From Hyphomonadaceae bacterium (GTDB lineage Bacteria > Pseudomonadota > Alphaproteobacteria > Caulobacterales > Hyphomonadaceae), in assembly GCA_022844345.1 (NCBI GenBank), contig JALHLU010000010.1, positions 1-64,000 on the forward strand: a stretch of 64,000 nt of DNA, in the 5' to 3' direction. Made by a program: the position numbers and the translations under genes. Shown piece by piece: positions 1 through 9,003 of this stretch; within the stretch, counting starts at the first letter, position 1, and the number at the start of each line of letters is the position of its first letter. Below the pieces are notes generated by a model, which searched no databases, was not told the DNA's origin, and worked only from the letters and a program-made list of their open reading frames with translations.

Positions 1-521
1 ACGACATCAGGGCCAGCAGCCCAGTCGCTGCATCAACAGGCCGAACACAAGACCGTACCCGACCGATCGTTCGCCCAATCCCCTTGCCAATCCAGCGCCG
101 TCCACACAAGACGAAGTAGCGTAGGTCTGACAGCGCCGTTGCCGGTTCTGAAGCGCCATCGCTTGCCTCTTAGTGTGCGGCTCACTGCCGTTGGCGCACC
201 CGTCAGCAACGCCAGCACATGCAATCATGAAAACCCGACGTAGCAACACGATTTTCCTCTGCACTGGATGTCGCGAAGTCAGCGAGGCCCAAGACGTCGC
301 ATCTGTATCGCGAAGATCGGTGGCGACAAGATTGACAAGGCTCAAGTAGCGGCTGCTCATTGCCATACTGCGAGGGCTGCGGGCTCCCTTCACGTCTGGA
401 TGGGGCGCAAGCCGAAACACTGGCCGCGTCGCTGCTTCACCGGGCAAGTTCCATTGAAAATGGTCAGACCAAGGTCCTGCGCGGGATGAAACGCGTGCTT
501 CGGTCCGCCATTCAGAGGGCA
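1..521. other. no recognised gene, left edge
   Basis: Open frames exist on both strands, the longest on the minus strand across nearly the whole stretch, but none has a product I recognise. Near 119-140, read on the minus strand, the bases GCGCTGTCAGACCTACGC faintly resemble the IS6-type ends found later in the window, which hints at another decayed insertion. That match is too short to call. Confidence 0.4.
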
Positions 522-1460
522 TCAGACAGGATGTAGTCTGACCTGGGGCGAGAGCCGGCGAACGTCCTCGGGTCTGCAGAGCTGAGTCCCCGGCGCGAGC
601 AAGGCAGCCGACCCTGCCGCCACGGCGTGGCGCAGCGCACCTGCGAGATCACTACCGGTGGAGAGTGACCATACCAGCGCACCGAGAAAGCTGTCGCCCG
701 CCCCAACAGAGCTCATCAGCTTCACTGGGAGGGGCTCGCTGAACCAGGCGGCGTCGCGTGTCACGATCAGGGCCCCTTCTGCCCCGAGTGTCAGGGCGAT
801 GATCTCAGCTCTACCCTGCTCGACCACACGCCGACACGCGCGAACCTGACTTTCTCGATCCTCAAGCGGTTCATCGAGGATCCCCTGCAACTCCCTCAGA
901 TTGGGTTTGGCGAGATATACGCCAGCCTCAAGCGCCCGTCTCAGCGGCGGGCCGGATGCATCCACAATGAAGCGGCATCCCGATGCCTTTGTCACAGTCG
1001 ACAGGCGGGCATAGAAATCATCGGGGACGCCAAGGGCGAGACTTCCACTCGCGATGACGTAGTCGTCCCTGCTCGCCAGGCGCTGCACTTCCTCAATGCA
1101 GGCGCCCCACTCAGGCTCGCTCAATTCTGGGCCGGGAAGCACGAACCGGTATTCATCCTGGGTCGTCTCATCAAGGACCGTGAAGCTCTCGCGGGTCATC
1201 CCGGCAACCGCAACTTGCCTCGCCGCAACGCCTTCCCGCTCGACGAGTCCGTGCAGCATCTGCCCCGTGACGCCGCCCGCCGCATACACGGCCATGACGT
1301 CCGCTCCGAAGCGGTTGATGACCCGGGCGACATTGATCCCTCCTCCGCCTGGCTCACGTCTTTCTGCGCGGCAGCGCAGCTTCCGGACTGGCTCGACGCG
1401 GTCAACCGTCGTCGATACATCGACGGCAGGGTTGATTGTGACCGTCACGATCCTTGCCAT
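522..1460 (-). CDS. pfkB: 6-phosphofructokinase II (PfkB family)
   Basis: Ribokinase-fold sugar kinase that would phosphorylate fructose 6-phosphate, or a related sugar phosphate such as tagatose 6-phosphate, with ATP in the cytoplasm. The protein is 312 residues, close to E. coli Pfk-2. Visible family marks are the N-terminal TxTxNPAVD strand, the EPGGGGINVAR substrate loop (about 36-46), KPNxxEL (185-191), TLGxxGAL (224-231) and the C-terminal GAGDS motif with catalytic Asp256. I start at the ATG of MARIVTVT; the open frame runs ten codons further upstream, but those residues are not family-like. It is divergent from the acyl-CoA synthetase/acetyltransferase gene. Family assignment is firm; the exact sugar is inferred from resemblance to Pfk-2. 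Confidence 0.9.
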   Translation of the reverse strand: MARIVTVTINPAVDVSTTVDRVEPVRKLRCRAERREPGGGGINVARVINRFGADVMAVYAAGGVTGQMLHGLVEREGVAARQVAVAGMTRESFTVLDETTQDEYRFVLPGPELSEPEWGACIEEVQRLASRDDYVIASGSLALGVPDDFYARLSTVTKASGCRFIVDASGPPLRRALEAGVYLAKPNLRELQGILDEPLEDRESQVRACRRVVEQGRAEIIALTLGAEGALIVTRDAAWFSEPLPVKLMSSVGAGDSFLGALVWSLSTGSDLAGALRHAVAAGSAALLAPGTQLCRPEDVRRLSPQVRLHPV

Positions 1461-1611
1461 GTCTGTCGTCCAGCGCTTCCATTCGTTCAATGGAGCATGC
1501 CTCGGACTGGGGAGCGTGTCAGCTTCGAGGGTGTGAAACAGTCAGAATGTGAGTGCGGCGCCAGAAAAGACCCTTTAGGGTGAAACTCTGCGACGAAGAC
1601 CCGGGAAGCCG

Positions 1612-4260
1612 ATGACCACACGCAATCTCGACGCCCTCTTCTCGCCACGTGCAATCGCGCTTGTGGGCGCCAGCGTGGAGCCGGGTTCGGTTGGCGAGAT
1701 CGTCGCGCGCAATCTCCTCACCGGTGGGTTCACCGGACGCATCATGTTCGTCAACCCACGCGCGACCGAAGTCTTGGGGCAGACGTGTTATCCCTCTGCT
1801 GCGGCACTTCCTGCAGTTCCCGATCTTGCCGTGATTGCCACGCCACCGCGCACCGTCGCTGGCATTGTCGCGGAGCTTGGAGCAGCCGGATGCCGGGCCG
1901 CCGTCGTGATCACGGCGGGTTTCACGACCGATCAGAAGCAGGCCATGCTGGATGCGGCTCGTCTGCACCTCATGCGTATCATCGGCCCCAACTGCCTGGG
2001 CTTCCTTTCGCCCGTCCGCGGTATCAATGGCAGCTTCTCGCATATGGCGCCGCTGAAGGGGCGGTTGGCGCTTCTCTCCCAGTCCGGAGCGATCGCGACA
2101 TCAATCATCGACTGGGCCAACGGGAACGGGATTGGCTTCTCGTACCTTGTCTCCATGGGGGATATGGCGGATGTGGACTTTGGAGATCTGCTGGACTTCC
2201 TCGCCATGGATGCCGACACAAGCGCCATCCTTCTCTACGCGGAGTCAATCACCGCAGCGCGGAAGTTCATGTCCGCAGGACGGATTGCGGCGCGCGCCAA
2301 ACCCGTCATCGTCCTCAAGGCTGGCCGCAGCACGGCGGGCGCCAAGGCGGCTGCTTCACACACAGGCGCGCTCGCAGGTGCGGATGCAGTGTATGACGCC
2401 GCCTTCCGACGCGCCGGCATGCTGCGGGTCGACACGTTGCGGGACCTGTTCGACGCAGCAGAAACCCTCGATAGCGGCCTTCGCGTGCACGGAGATCGGC
2501 TCGTCATACTGACAAACGGCGGCGGACTTGGCGTCATTGCCGCTGATGCACTCGAACGCCATGGCGGCGAGCTGGCACGCCTGTCCCCAGAGACGCTAGC
2601 CGCGCTTGATAAGGTACTGCCAGCCTCCTGGTCGCGTGGAAACCCGGTCGATATCATCGGAGACGCCAACGGCGCGCGCTACGCGGCTGCGCTACGCGAG
2701 CTGGCGACCGAGCCAGCAGCGGACGCAATCCTTGTTATGAACTGCCCGACCGGAGTCAGCGACAGCCAGGACGCCGCCGGCGCATTGCTAGGCTTTCGGT
2801 CACAACATCCGCGCCGGCCGATCCTTGGCTGCTGGATGGGCGAAGCATCTGCCGCAGCGCCGCGTCGCAGGCTGACCACCGCGGGGCTCCCGAACTACGA
2901 AACTCCCGACGAAGCCGTGCGCGCCTTCCTTCACTTGCGGGAGTACGACAGAAACCAGAAAGCTCTCTATGAAACGCCGGCTACGACAGGTGCGGGCCAG
3001 AGGTCTGCCGCAGCAGAAGCAATGCGCGCCATCTTTGCTCGCGCACTGTCGGAAAACCGCAGTATTCTTACCGAACTGGAAGCTAAGGCGGTCCTTGCGG
3101 CCTATGGCATACCCGTTGTGCTGACCTACACGGTGACGTCGGCGGCAGATGCGGAGGCTGCCGCAGCGAGGATCGGCCGGACAGTGGCGCTCAAGATTCT
3201 TTCCCGGCAGATCACGCACAAGAGCGATGTTGGCGGCGTACGCCTCGATCTTGAAACGCCAGGCGCCGTTCGTCGCGCTGCGGAAGATATGCTCGCGCGG
3301 GTCGCGCGCGAACGCGGAGACGCCATCATCGACGGGTTCACCATCCAGGAAATGGTGAAGCGTCCGCACGCGCGCGAACTGCTGCTTGGCGCCGTTGTCG
3401 ATCCGACATTCGGCCCCTGTATCCTGTTTGGCCATGGCGGGGTTGCGACGGAAGTGATTGCGGACCGAACGATCGGGCTGCCGCCACTGAATTCCATCCT
3501 GGCGCGCGACATGATCGGACGAACACGCATATCGCGATTGCTCGCCAGCTACCGGGACCGGGCGGCAGCCGATAATGACGCCATCTGCGCGACACTTGTT
3601 GCCCTCTCAGATATAATGATCGACCTGCCCGAGATTGGAGAACTGGATATCAACCCACTGCTAGCCGACGCAGACGGCGTAATTGCACTCGATGCGCGCA
3701 TAGTCGTTCGGGAGGCGCCAGAAACTCCGAACAGGTTGGCGATCCGACCGTGGCCGCGTGAGTTGGCTCGGAAGGCGAACGTTGGCGACATTAACCTGAT
3801 GGTGAGGCCGATCAGACCGGACGACTCCGCCGCTCTTGTGAGATTCGCTGAGAACACGAGCGCATCCGATCTGAGGCTGCGGTTCCACGGAGCCATAGGC
3901 CATATCACAGAGGCTACAGCCGCCCGTCTCTGCCAGATCGACTATGACCGCGAGATGGTGCTGGTCGCCGAAGAACCTGGGGGTGGACATGCTGGCATCG
4001 TGCGTCTGATCTTCGATCCGGACTTCCAGACCGCTGAAGTAGCCCTCATTGTAAAGTCGGACATGCAGCGGCGCGGTCTGGGCGCACTTTTGCTGGAACA
4101 CGCAATCGACTATGCGCGATCGCGTGGCGCTCATCGTTTGACGGGAGATGTACTGTCCGACAACCGCACGATGCTTGACCTTGCCCGAAGGTTGGGGGCC
4201 AACCTGCATCGCTACCCCGAGGATGCGACGGTTACTCGTGTGGTCGTGCCTCTCCAGTGA
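1612..4260 (+). CDS. ADP-forming acyl-CoA synthetase fused to GNAT acetyltransferase (Pat-like)
   Basis: 882 residues with a CoA-binding Rossmann domain (about 5-135), succinyl-CoA-synthetase-like domains (about 145-460), an ATP-grasp domain (about 480-690) and a C-terminal GNAT domain (about 715-880) with the acetyl-CoA loop RRGLGALL. Proteins of this layout include the protein lysine acetyltransferase Pat, which inactivates acetyl-CoA synthetase. The SHTGALAG motif is present with His250, the position that carries phosphate in active ADP-forming acetyl-CoA synthetases. The synthetase half may therefore still be catalytic, coupling an acyl-CoA to ATP formation, while the GNAT half modifies proteins. 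It is cytoplasmic. The start ATG follows a GGAAG. Which activity dominates cannot be told from sequence. Confidence 0.88.
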   Translation: MTTRNLDALFSPRAIALVGASVEPGSVGEIVARNLLTGGFTGRIMFVNPRATEVLGQTCYPSAAALPAVPDLAVIATPPRTVAGIVAELGAAGCRAAVVITAGFTTDQKQAMLDAARLHLMRIIGPNCLGFLSPVRGINGSFSHMAPLKGRLALLSQSGAIATSIIDWANGNGIGFSYLVSMGDMADVDFGDLLDFLAMDADTSAILLYAESITAARKFMSAGRIAARAKPVIVLKAGRSTAGAKAAASHTGALAGADAVYDAAFRRAGMLRVDTLRDLFDAAETLDSGLRVHGDRLVILTNGGGLGVIAADALERHGGELARLSPETLAALDKVLPASWSRGNPVDIIGDANGARYAAALRELATEPAADAILVMNCPTGVSDSQDAAGALLGFRSQHPRRPILGCWMGEASAAAPRRRLTTAGLPNYETPDEAVRAFLHLREYDRNQKALYETPATTGAGQRSAAAEAMRAIFARALSENRSILTELEAKAVLAAYGIPVVLTYTVTSAADAEAAAARIGRTVALKILSRQITHKSDVGGVRLDLETPGAVRRAAEDMLARVARERGDAIIDGFTIQEMVKRPHARELLLGAVVDPTFGPCILFGHGGVATEVIADRTIGLPPLNSILARDMIGRTRISRLLASYRDRAAADNDAICATLVALSDIMIDLPEIGELDINPLLADADGVIALDARIVVREAPETPNRLAIRPWPRELARKANVGDINLMVRPIRPDDSAALVRFAENTSASDLRLRFHGAIGHITEATAARLCQIDYDREMVLVAEEPGGGHAGIVRLIFDPDFQTAEVALIVKSDMQRRGLGALLLEHAIDYARSRGAHRLTGDVLSDNRTMLDLARRLGANLHRYPEDATVTRVVVPLQ

Positions 4261-4420
4261 CAACGGACGGGCAGTCCAATGCTGCCTGACCTTGGTCTTG
4301 GGCGGCGCTTCTGCATTGACGACCATCAATCGCTGCTTGAGGAGCGAGATGCGCCAACAGCGCGACCTGATTGTGCGTGCCAGTTCGTCCGTTGGCACTG
4401 CGGCAGGATTGCGCCTATAC

Positions 4421-5026
4421 TTAAAGCCGCAGAACGACATCACACTCAGTGTCGCTTGGGGAGCCTGGTCTCTGCGGCACGATTTCGACTGCTGCCGCTG
4501 CAAGCCTTTGATATATTTTTCGTCTGCGCAGGATCGGCCACCAATCGTAGAGAAAAATTTCTAGCGGTCGCCAGTTTGCGACCCACCCCACAATCATAAG
4601 TCCTTCGCCAATAATTTCGGAAGCGGCGCCTTGAGGCCACGCACTCAGCAGTAGCTGCCGCGCCACAATGCAGGCGCCCAAAACGCACAGGCCGATCAGG
4701 AGGGCCAGTCGACCTATTACCATCAACTCACGGAGATCGCCGTTTACACGGTCGGCCTTGTAGTCGAAGTGCCGTGATATGGCCGACCTCAAAGCTGCCT
4801 GAGCCGCGGACGACGCTTCCTCGTGTGCAACATGGAGCCGCAAACGGATCGCCGACTTCAGCGGCAACTCCCGCGCCCACCCGACGATGAAGTCTTCAGC
4901 GGCACGCGACAGGTCGCGGGTTGGCGTTGGAAAAGGATCAAAAGGGTCAAACAGTGACTTGAGGCGATCGATCTGAAGTTCGATCAAACCGGACTGGGAT
5001 ATGCTACTGTCAGGCTGGTCAGTCAT
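4421..5026 (-). CDS. conserved hypothetical membrane protein
   Basis: 201 residues. The N-terminal half is soluble and charged, with the family-like stretch LFDPFDPFPTPTRDLSRAAEDFIVGWARELPL. Two hydrophobic segments follow (about 105-125 and 138-155), then a basic stretch RRRKIYQR. I recognise the pattern of a widespread uncharacterised proteobacterial protein but know no function. It lies alone between the acyl-CoA synthetase gene and a broken MgtC-family gene, convergent with the former. The likely topology is an N-terminal cytoplasmic domain with a two-helix membrane hairpin. Confidence 0.65.
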   Translation of the reverse strand: MTDQPDSSISQSGLIELQIDRLKSLFDPFDPFPTPTRDLSRAAEDFIVGWARELPLKSAIRLRLHVAHEEASSAAQAALRSAISRHFDYKADRVNGDLRELMVIGRLALLIGLCVLGACIVARQLLLSAWPQGAASEIIGEGLMIVGWVANWRPLEIFLYDWWPILRRRKIYQRLAAAAVEIVPQRPGSPSDTECDVVLRL

Positions 5027-5164
5027 TCCTTGAAACCATTTCCCGCTTCAAGCGACCGGGGTGTGGAGCCGGGGTCTCACTTGTCGAAAGCCTCTTGCAT
5101 ATCGCTCATTCCGGAACTTCCACCTTGATCCTGCGCAGTCATTCGGGCCCTGCGTCGGGTATAG

Positions 5165-5618
5165 TTGATGCCGTCCTTGCCTGGGGAGCAGCCCGCGCTG
5201 GATGAGCCTGTCTGGCTTGGACCCCTGCAGCGGGTTGGTCTCGCACTGGCGATCGGATTTCTTGTTGGCGTCGAGCGCGGCTGGAAGCAGCGTGATTGCA
5301 GCGAAGGCCAACGCGTTGCTGGCATCAGAACATTTGCGCTGATCGGCCTTCTGGGAGGCGTTTGTGGATTGCTGCTCGCAGCTGTTGGGGGTAGCTCCAG
5401 TCGCGGCCATGGCGCTCGCGTTTGGCGCCGCCTTCGCCACTTTCCAGTTCCGCCAGCCGGTGAAGGACTGCGATAACTCGGTTACATCGACGGTGGCCGG
5501 GCGGCTCGTCTTCGCGCTCGGCTTTTATTCAGTCATCGGCGAGACCGTCGTGGCAGCCGCGGTGGCCGTAGCGGGCACTATCTTGCTAGCGTTCAAGGAA
5601 GTGATCCGCCCGCTTTTA
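5165..5618 (+). pseudogene. MgtC/SapB family membrane protein, frameshifted and truncated
   Basis: The first frame (from 5165) encodes LALAIGFLVGVERGWKQRD, then GIRTFALIGLLGGVCG, the hallmark start of MgtC/SapB-family proteins. Near 5395 the reading must shift by one base to continue in the frame that encodes ALAFGAAFATFQFRQ and GFYSVIGETVVAAAVAVAGTILLAFKEVIRP. The coding sense ends near 5618, where an IS3-type element begins, so the C-terminal domain is lost. It therefore carries one frameshift plus an insertion or deletion break. Intact relatives are inner-membrane proteins often linked to Mg2+ stress. Confidence 0.75.
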
Positions 5619-6199
5619 AGTGGTCCGCCCTTAGGTATGTTTTTGGACGGGATGGAGGATCACGATGGCAAGGAAGCGGAAGCCGGAAGAGATTGTCGCG
5701 AAGCTTTGGCAGGTTGATGTGCTGGTCTCGCAGGGTCAGTCGGTGAGCGATGCAGTGCGTTCGATCAGCGTCACGGATGTCACCTATCGCAGGTGGCGGT
5801 CGGAGTTCGGTGGCCTGAAGACGGACCGGGTCAAGCGGATGAGAGATCTGGAGTTGGAGAACCAGAGACTGCGCAAGGCGGTCTCGGATCTGACGCTGGA
5901 CAAGCTGATCCTCGCTGAGGCTGCTGCAAGGCTGCGCGATGAACTTCTCAACGGCGAGATATTCTACTCGCTCGCAGAAGCTCGCGTGACCATTGAGGCA
6001 TGGCGTCGGCACTTCAACACAGTGCGGCCTCATGCATCGCTCGGGTATCGTGCACCTGCTCCGGAGGTGTTCGTGTCGAGGCTAGCCGGGGCATGGCCGG
6101 CTCCGCGTCGCGCAAGCGCTCCGCCGGCCATGCCCCGGCTAGCGTCAGAGGTGATGATGAACTAAAAATCGACTTGGGCCACTCGGTGGGGGCCGATCA
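5619..6199 (+). mobile_element. internally deleted IS3-type element
   Basis: A short element of the IS3 family (IS407-like group). Its right end reads, on the minus strand, TGATCGGCCCCCACCGAGTGG from 6199 inward. The left boundary near 5619 begins AGTGGTCCGCCC, matching only the inner part of that end, so about 14 bases of the left terminal repeat appear lost. Nearly all of the catalytic orfB is missing (see the fused frame at 5665-6165). The element could at most be mobilised by a full-length relative elsewhere. Confidence 0.7.
5665..6165 (+). pseudogene. IS3-type transposase, OrfA fused to OrfB tail
   Basis: 166-residue open frame. Residues 1-88 are a nearly complete OrfA: MARKRKPEEIVAKL, the helix-turn-helix VTDVTYRRWRSEFGGL and the leucine-zipper-like region ending LTLDKLIL. 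From about residue 95 the sequence jumps to the last part of OrfB (LNGEIFYSLAEARVTIEAWRRHFNTVRPHASLGY). An in-frame deletion of roughly 230 codons removed the DDE catalytic core. The product cannot transpose, though it might still bind the element's ends. Confidence 0.8.
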
Positions 6200-6417
6200 G
6201 CGTTTAGGTCTGACACCACCCATCGATGCCCCGGTGCGCAAGCATTTCCTCGACATAGCGCCAGCTGAGCGTGAAACGGAAGTATAGCTACACCGCGTGC
6301 TGAACTACGGTTGCCGGGAAACGATGCCGTTTGTACGAGATTGGGGTCATTGGGGCCTCCCGAAGGCCCATGAACACGGCCTACCTGGAGACTGGTTAGC
6401 GTTAGTCTGACACCACC
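6200..6417 (-). pseudogene. IS6-type transposase, N-terminal fragment
   Basis: Reading on the minus strand from ATG at 6350 gives MTPISYKRHRFPATVVQHAV, an amber stop (6288-6290), then LYFRFTLSWRYVEEMLAHRGID, the N-terminus of IS6-family transposases. The stop stands where tryptophan (TGG) is expected. The match ends at 6222, where the bases GGTGGTGTCAGAC (6220-6208) repeat the element's own left end (6417-6405). The fragment thus appears cut at the end of a second copy, itself interrupted at 6199 by the IS3-type element. The sense, the stop codon and the repeated end are read directly; the order of events is inferred. Confidence 0.75.
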
Positions 6418-6469
6418 GCCCGAGCGTGTTACGGAGCCACAAACACATTATGACTTTTGCAAACCAACG

Positions 6470-7381
6470 TTAGCGACCGCGAAGCAACTTTGCTCCCCGC
6501 GCCCGGATGCGGTTGGCCACCTGAGCGCATGTGTCGTGGTACGGCGCCTCCTTACGCCACAGCAGCGCGATCTGCCGGCTCATTTCGTAGCCACGAACGT
6601 TCAACACGCGCACACCGCCAACTGCGCCGGCGCTTGATTTCAGATAAAGCTCAGGGAGGATCGCTAGTCCCAGGCCACTAGCGGCCATCTGGTACAGGCT
6701 ATCCAGGCTTGTCCCCTCATACTCCCGCAGCAGCTGCATTTTCAGTGTGTCGCATATGACGGTTAGTTGCCGGGACAGCTGGTGCCGCGAGTCCACATTC
6801 AACACGCCATGATTGGCAAGATCCGTAGTCTCCAGGCGCCTGCGTTTCGTCAGCGGATGATCAACTGAAGCGACGATCCGCAGCGGCTCCTCGAAGAGCT
6901 GTTCTGTGTGCGCGTCGGCAGACTGAAGAGGCAGCGGCGCAAGAAGGAGATCTATCACACCGTTTGCGAGCTCTCCGATCTGCTCGTCGGGTATTCCTTC
7001 ACGGATCTGAATCTTCAACCCCGGCATGTCGGCGTACATTTCGGCGACGATCTCAGGGAGCAGATATGGACCTATCGTTGGGCTGACGCCGAACCGGAGA
7101 ATTCCGACCTCGCCGCCCGTGCGCGCGGCAAATGCTGTACGCTTGAGATCGTCGACCTCCCTGATGATGCGCCTGGCGCGCTCGCATATGTCCCGACCGA
7201 TCGGGGTTAACTCGCCGCCAGAAAGGCTCCTGTCCAGGAGCATCACGCCCAATTCCTCTTCCAGCAGTTTGAGCTGCTGGCTGAGGGTCGGTTGCGAGAT
7301 GTGCGCTGCCATTGCCGCCCTGTGAAAATTCCGATGTTCAGCGATGGCGATCAGATACTCAAATCTTCGCAAGGTGGGCAT
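6470..7381 (-). CDS. LysR family transcriptional regulator (OxyR-like)
   Basis: 303 residues: an N-terminal winged helix-turn-helix (about 1-60, FHRAAMAAHISQPTLSQQLK) and a substrate-binding domain (about 90-295). The sequence resembles the OxyR/CysB-like branch (LPTLRRFEYLIAIAEHRNF type start). The OxyR redox cysteine pair is absent: around residue 210 only one Cys is seen, in RQLTVICDTLK. An oxidant-sensing disulphide is therefore unlikely. It is transcribed away from the SnoaL-like lipoprotein gene, with a short palindrome between them, the usual LysR arrangement in which the regulator controls its neighbour and itself. The inducer is unknown. Confidence 0.88.
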   Translation of the reverse strand: MPTLRRFEYLIAIAEHRNFHRAAMAAHISQPTLSQQLKLLEEELGVMLLDRSLSGGELTPIGRDICERARRIIREVDDLKRTAFAARTGGEVGILRFGVSPTIGPYLLPEIVAEMYADMPGLKIQIREGIPDEQIGELANGVIDLLLAPLPLQSADAHTEQLFEEPLRIVASVDHPLTKRRRLETTDLANHGVLNVDSRHQLSRQLTVICDTLKMQLLREYEGTSLDSLYQMAASGLGLAILPELYLKSSAGAVGGVRVLNVRGYEMSRQIALLWRKEAPYHDTCAQVANRIRARGAKLLRGR

Positions 7382-7420
7382 GCAGAGCTCCGTAGATCGC
7401 GGAAATGCGCCTAATCAGAT

Positions 7421-7437
7421 GATAGTTTTACACTATC
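7421..7437. promoter_or_regulatory. candidate LysR operator
   Basis: GATAGT-N5-ACTATC is a perfect 6-bp inverted repeat in the 141-base divergent promoter region between the LysR gene (start 7381) and the lipoprotein gene (start 7523). It fits the ATAG/CTAT-type T-N11-A boxes bound by LysR regulators. Binding is inferred. Confidence 0.55.
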
Positions 7438-7522
7438 GCTTGGACCATCAGAATCAATTGGACGCTATTGACGACCGTCAGTACGACATCGTCCAGTATT
7501 CACCTGATGAGAGATCGACCCC

Positions 7523-8122
7523 ATGAAACGCAACCTGATGGGCCAGCTCCCCGTACTTCTCCTGGCCTCTGCCATCGGTCTTGGCGCATGCGCTTCTACG
7601 TCTGCGACCTCGTCCCCCACCACGATCGCGCAGCAGACGTCAGAGACTGCAATTTCGCGCGACGAAGTGATCGCTGCACAAAACGCGTGGGGGACCGCGC
7701 TCGTCAGCATCTCGACGACCTATGACAGTCAGGGACTTGAAGCTGCGACCCGTATGGCTGCTACGGTTCTCGATTCCGCCTACGGCTACGCTTGGGGGCC
7801 GGTGCTCTTCAAGCCGACCCTTACCGAGGCGCCACAAACGTTCCGCACCACGCGAGAAGGCGCGCTCGCGTATTTTGTTGGGCACAATTCCCAATTCCCC
7901 AGCGACACTGGATTTGCTTTGAAGCATTGGCGATCATTCAAGATCGATAACGCGGCCATCTTCATCGATGACGACATCGCGATCTCGATGGGGAATGTCC
8001 ACATCACCGATCGCGATGGCAAAGTCACCACCGTGGACAAAACCTGGGGCTACAAGCGTGACGAGAATGGGACCCTACGCATCGTGCTCCATCACTCGTC
8101 ATTGCCTTACAACCCGGGGTGA
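7523..8122 (+). CDS. lipoprotein of SnoaL/NTF2-like family
   Basis: 199 residues. A signal peptide with lipobox (LASAIGLGAC) predicts a lipid-anchored envelope protein. The rest resembles a bacterial family often mislabelled phosphoribosyl-AMP cyclohydrolase, with marks LDSAYGYAWGPVLFKPTLTE, QTFRTTREGALAYFVG and FPSDTGFALKHW. The fold is probably a SnoaL-like cone; no catalytic role is known. It is divergent from the LysR regulator and is its most likely target. The family label is confident; the function is open. Confidence 0.75.
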   Translation: MKRNLMGQLPVLLLASAIGLGACASTSATSSPTTIAQQTSETAISRDEVIAAQNAWGTALVSISTTYDSQGLEAATRMAATVLDSAYGYAWGPVLFKPTLTEAPQTFRTTREGALAYFVGHNSQFPSDTGFALKHWRSFKIDNAAIFIDDDIAISMGNVHITDRDGKVTTVDKTWGYKRDENGTLRIVLHHSSLPYNPG

Positions 8123-8256
8123 GGCTGCCAAACTGCCATGACGAGGACATTCCGGTAGAAGCAGGAATTCTCTCGCCTTCCTTGAAATCGGCGTGAACGT
8201 CACAAGGCGGGAAGGCACCGGGGGCCGCAACCAGTGGTCACCAACCAGAGAGCCAG

Positions 8257-9003
8257 ATGCTCAAGACATGCTCGGACATCACGCTTCTTCTTGGACTGGC
8301 CGTGCTTGGCGCGCTACCTGCCAATGCCCAGTCACTAACCGGCAATGTCGGGTCGGCGAACATCTCAGCTGGCGAAAGCGGGGTCGAGTTTCGGACCGGC
8401 TTCAGTGACAACGGCGAAGCAGGCGCGCGAATCCAATACGAGCACGCGTTTTCGGATTCCTATAAGCTTAGGGTGATCGGTTCGTTCTCCCAGCCCGACT
8501 CAGCGGACTGGGATTTCACTGGACTGACATTCGAAAACTGGTTTCAGTGGGCCGAAGAAGCTGACGACGCCTCCGGCTTCAACGGCGGCATCCGGGTGGC
8601 CTATACATTCACAAACGGCGGCGACCCCGACGAAGCCCAGATTCGCTTCACCCTGACCGACAAGTTCGCAGATCGCTGGGAATGGCGCGCCAACCTGATT
8701 GGCGAGGTTGAAACTGGCGACGGCAGCGAGGGCGGGGTCAACCTCGAGTCGCGAGTTCAATTGACCCGAGCCCTAGATATCGCGGCCCTGAACTCGTCGG
8801 ACTGGCGATTCGGGGCGGAACTGTTCAGCGAGTTCGGCAACAGTCGCGACATACCTGGGCTCGAAAGACAAGCACACCAGATCGGTCCAGTCCTCAAGAT
8901 TGCCTGGGACAATGGTGTTTACCTCCAGAGCGCCGCTCGCTTCGGCCTGACTGACGGCTCGGACGATTCGATGTTCAAGCTTTTTGTCGGGCGGGAGTTC
9001 TGA
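8257..9003 (+). CDS. outer-membrane beta-barrel protein, uncharacterised
   Basis: 248 residues with a signal peptide (about 1-24, cleavage after PANA). The mature chain alternates polar and aromatic residues in strand-like segments (EFRTGFSDNGEAGARIQYEHAF, GGIRVAYTFTNGG) and ends in Phe (LFVGREF), the C-terminal signature of outer-membrane barrels recognised by BamA. About eight to ten strands could fit. It lies 134 bases after the SnoaL-like lipoprotein in the same direction and may be co-transcribed. No substrate can be named. Confidence 0.65.
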   Translation: MLKTCSDITLLLGLAVLGALPANAQSLTGNVGSANISAGESGVEFRTGFSDNGEAGARIQYEHAFSDSYKLRVIGSFSQPDSADWDFTGLTFENWFQWAEEADDASGFNGGIRVAYTFTNGGDPDEAQIRFTLTDKFADRWEWRANLIGEVETGDGSEGGVNLESRVQLTRALDIAALNSSDWRFGAELFSEFGNSRDIPGLERQAHQIGPVLKIAWDNGVYLQSAARFGLTDGSDDSMFKLFVGREF

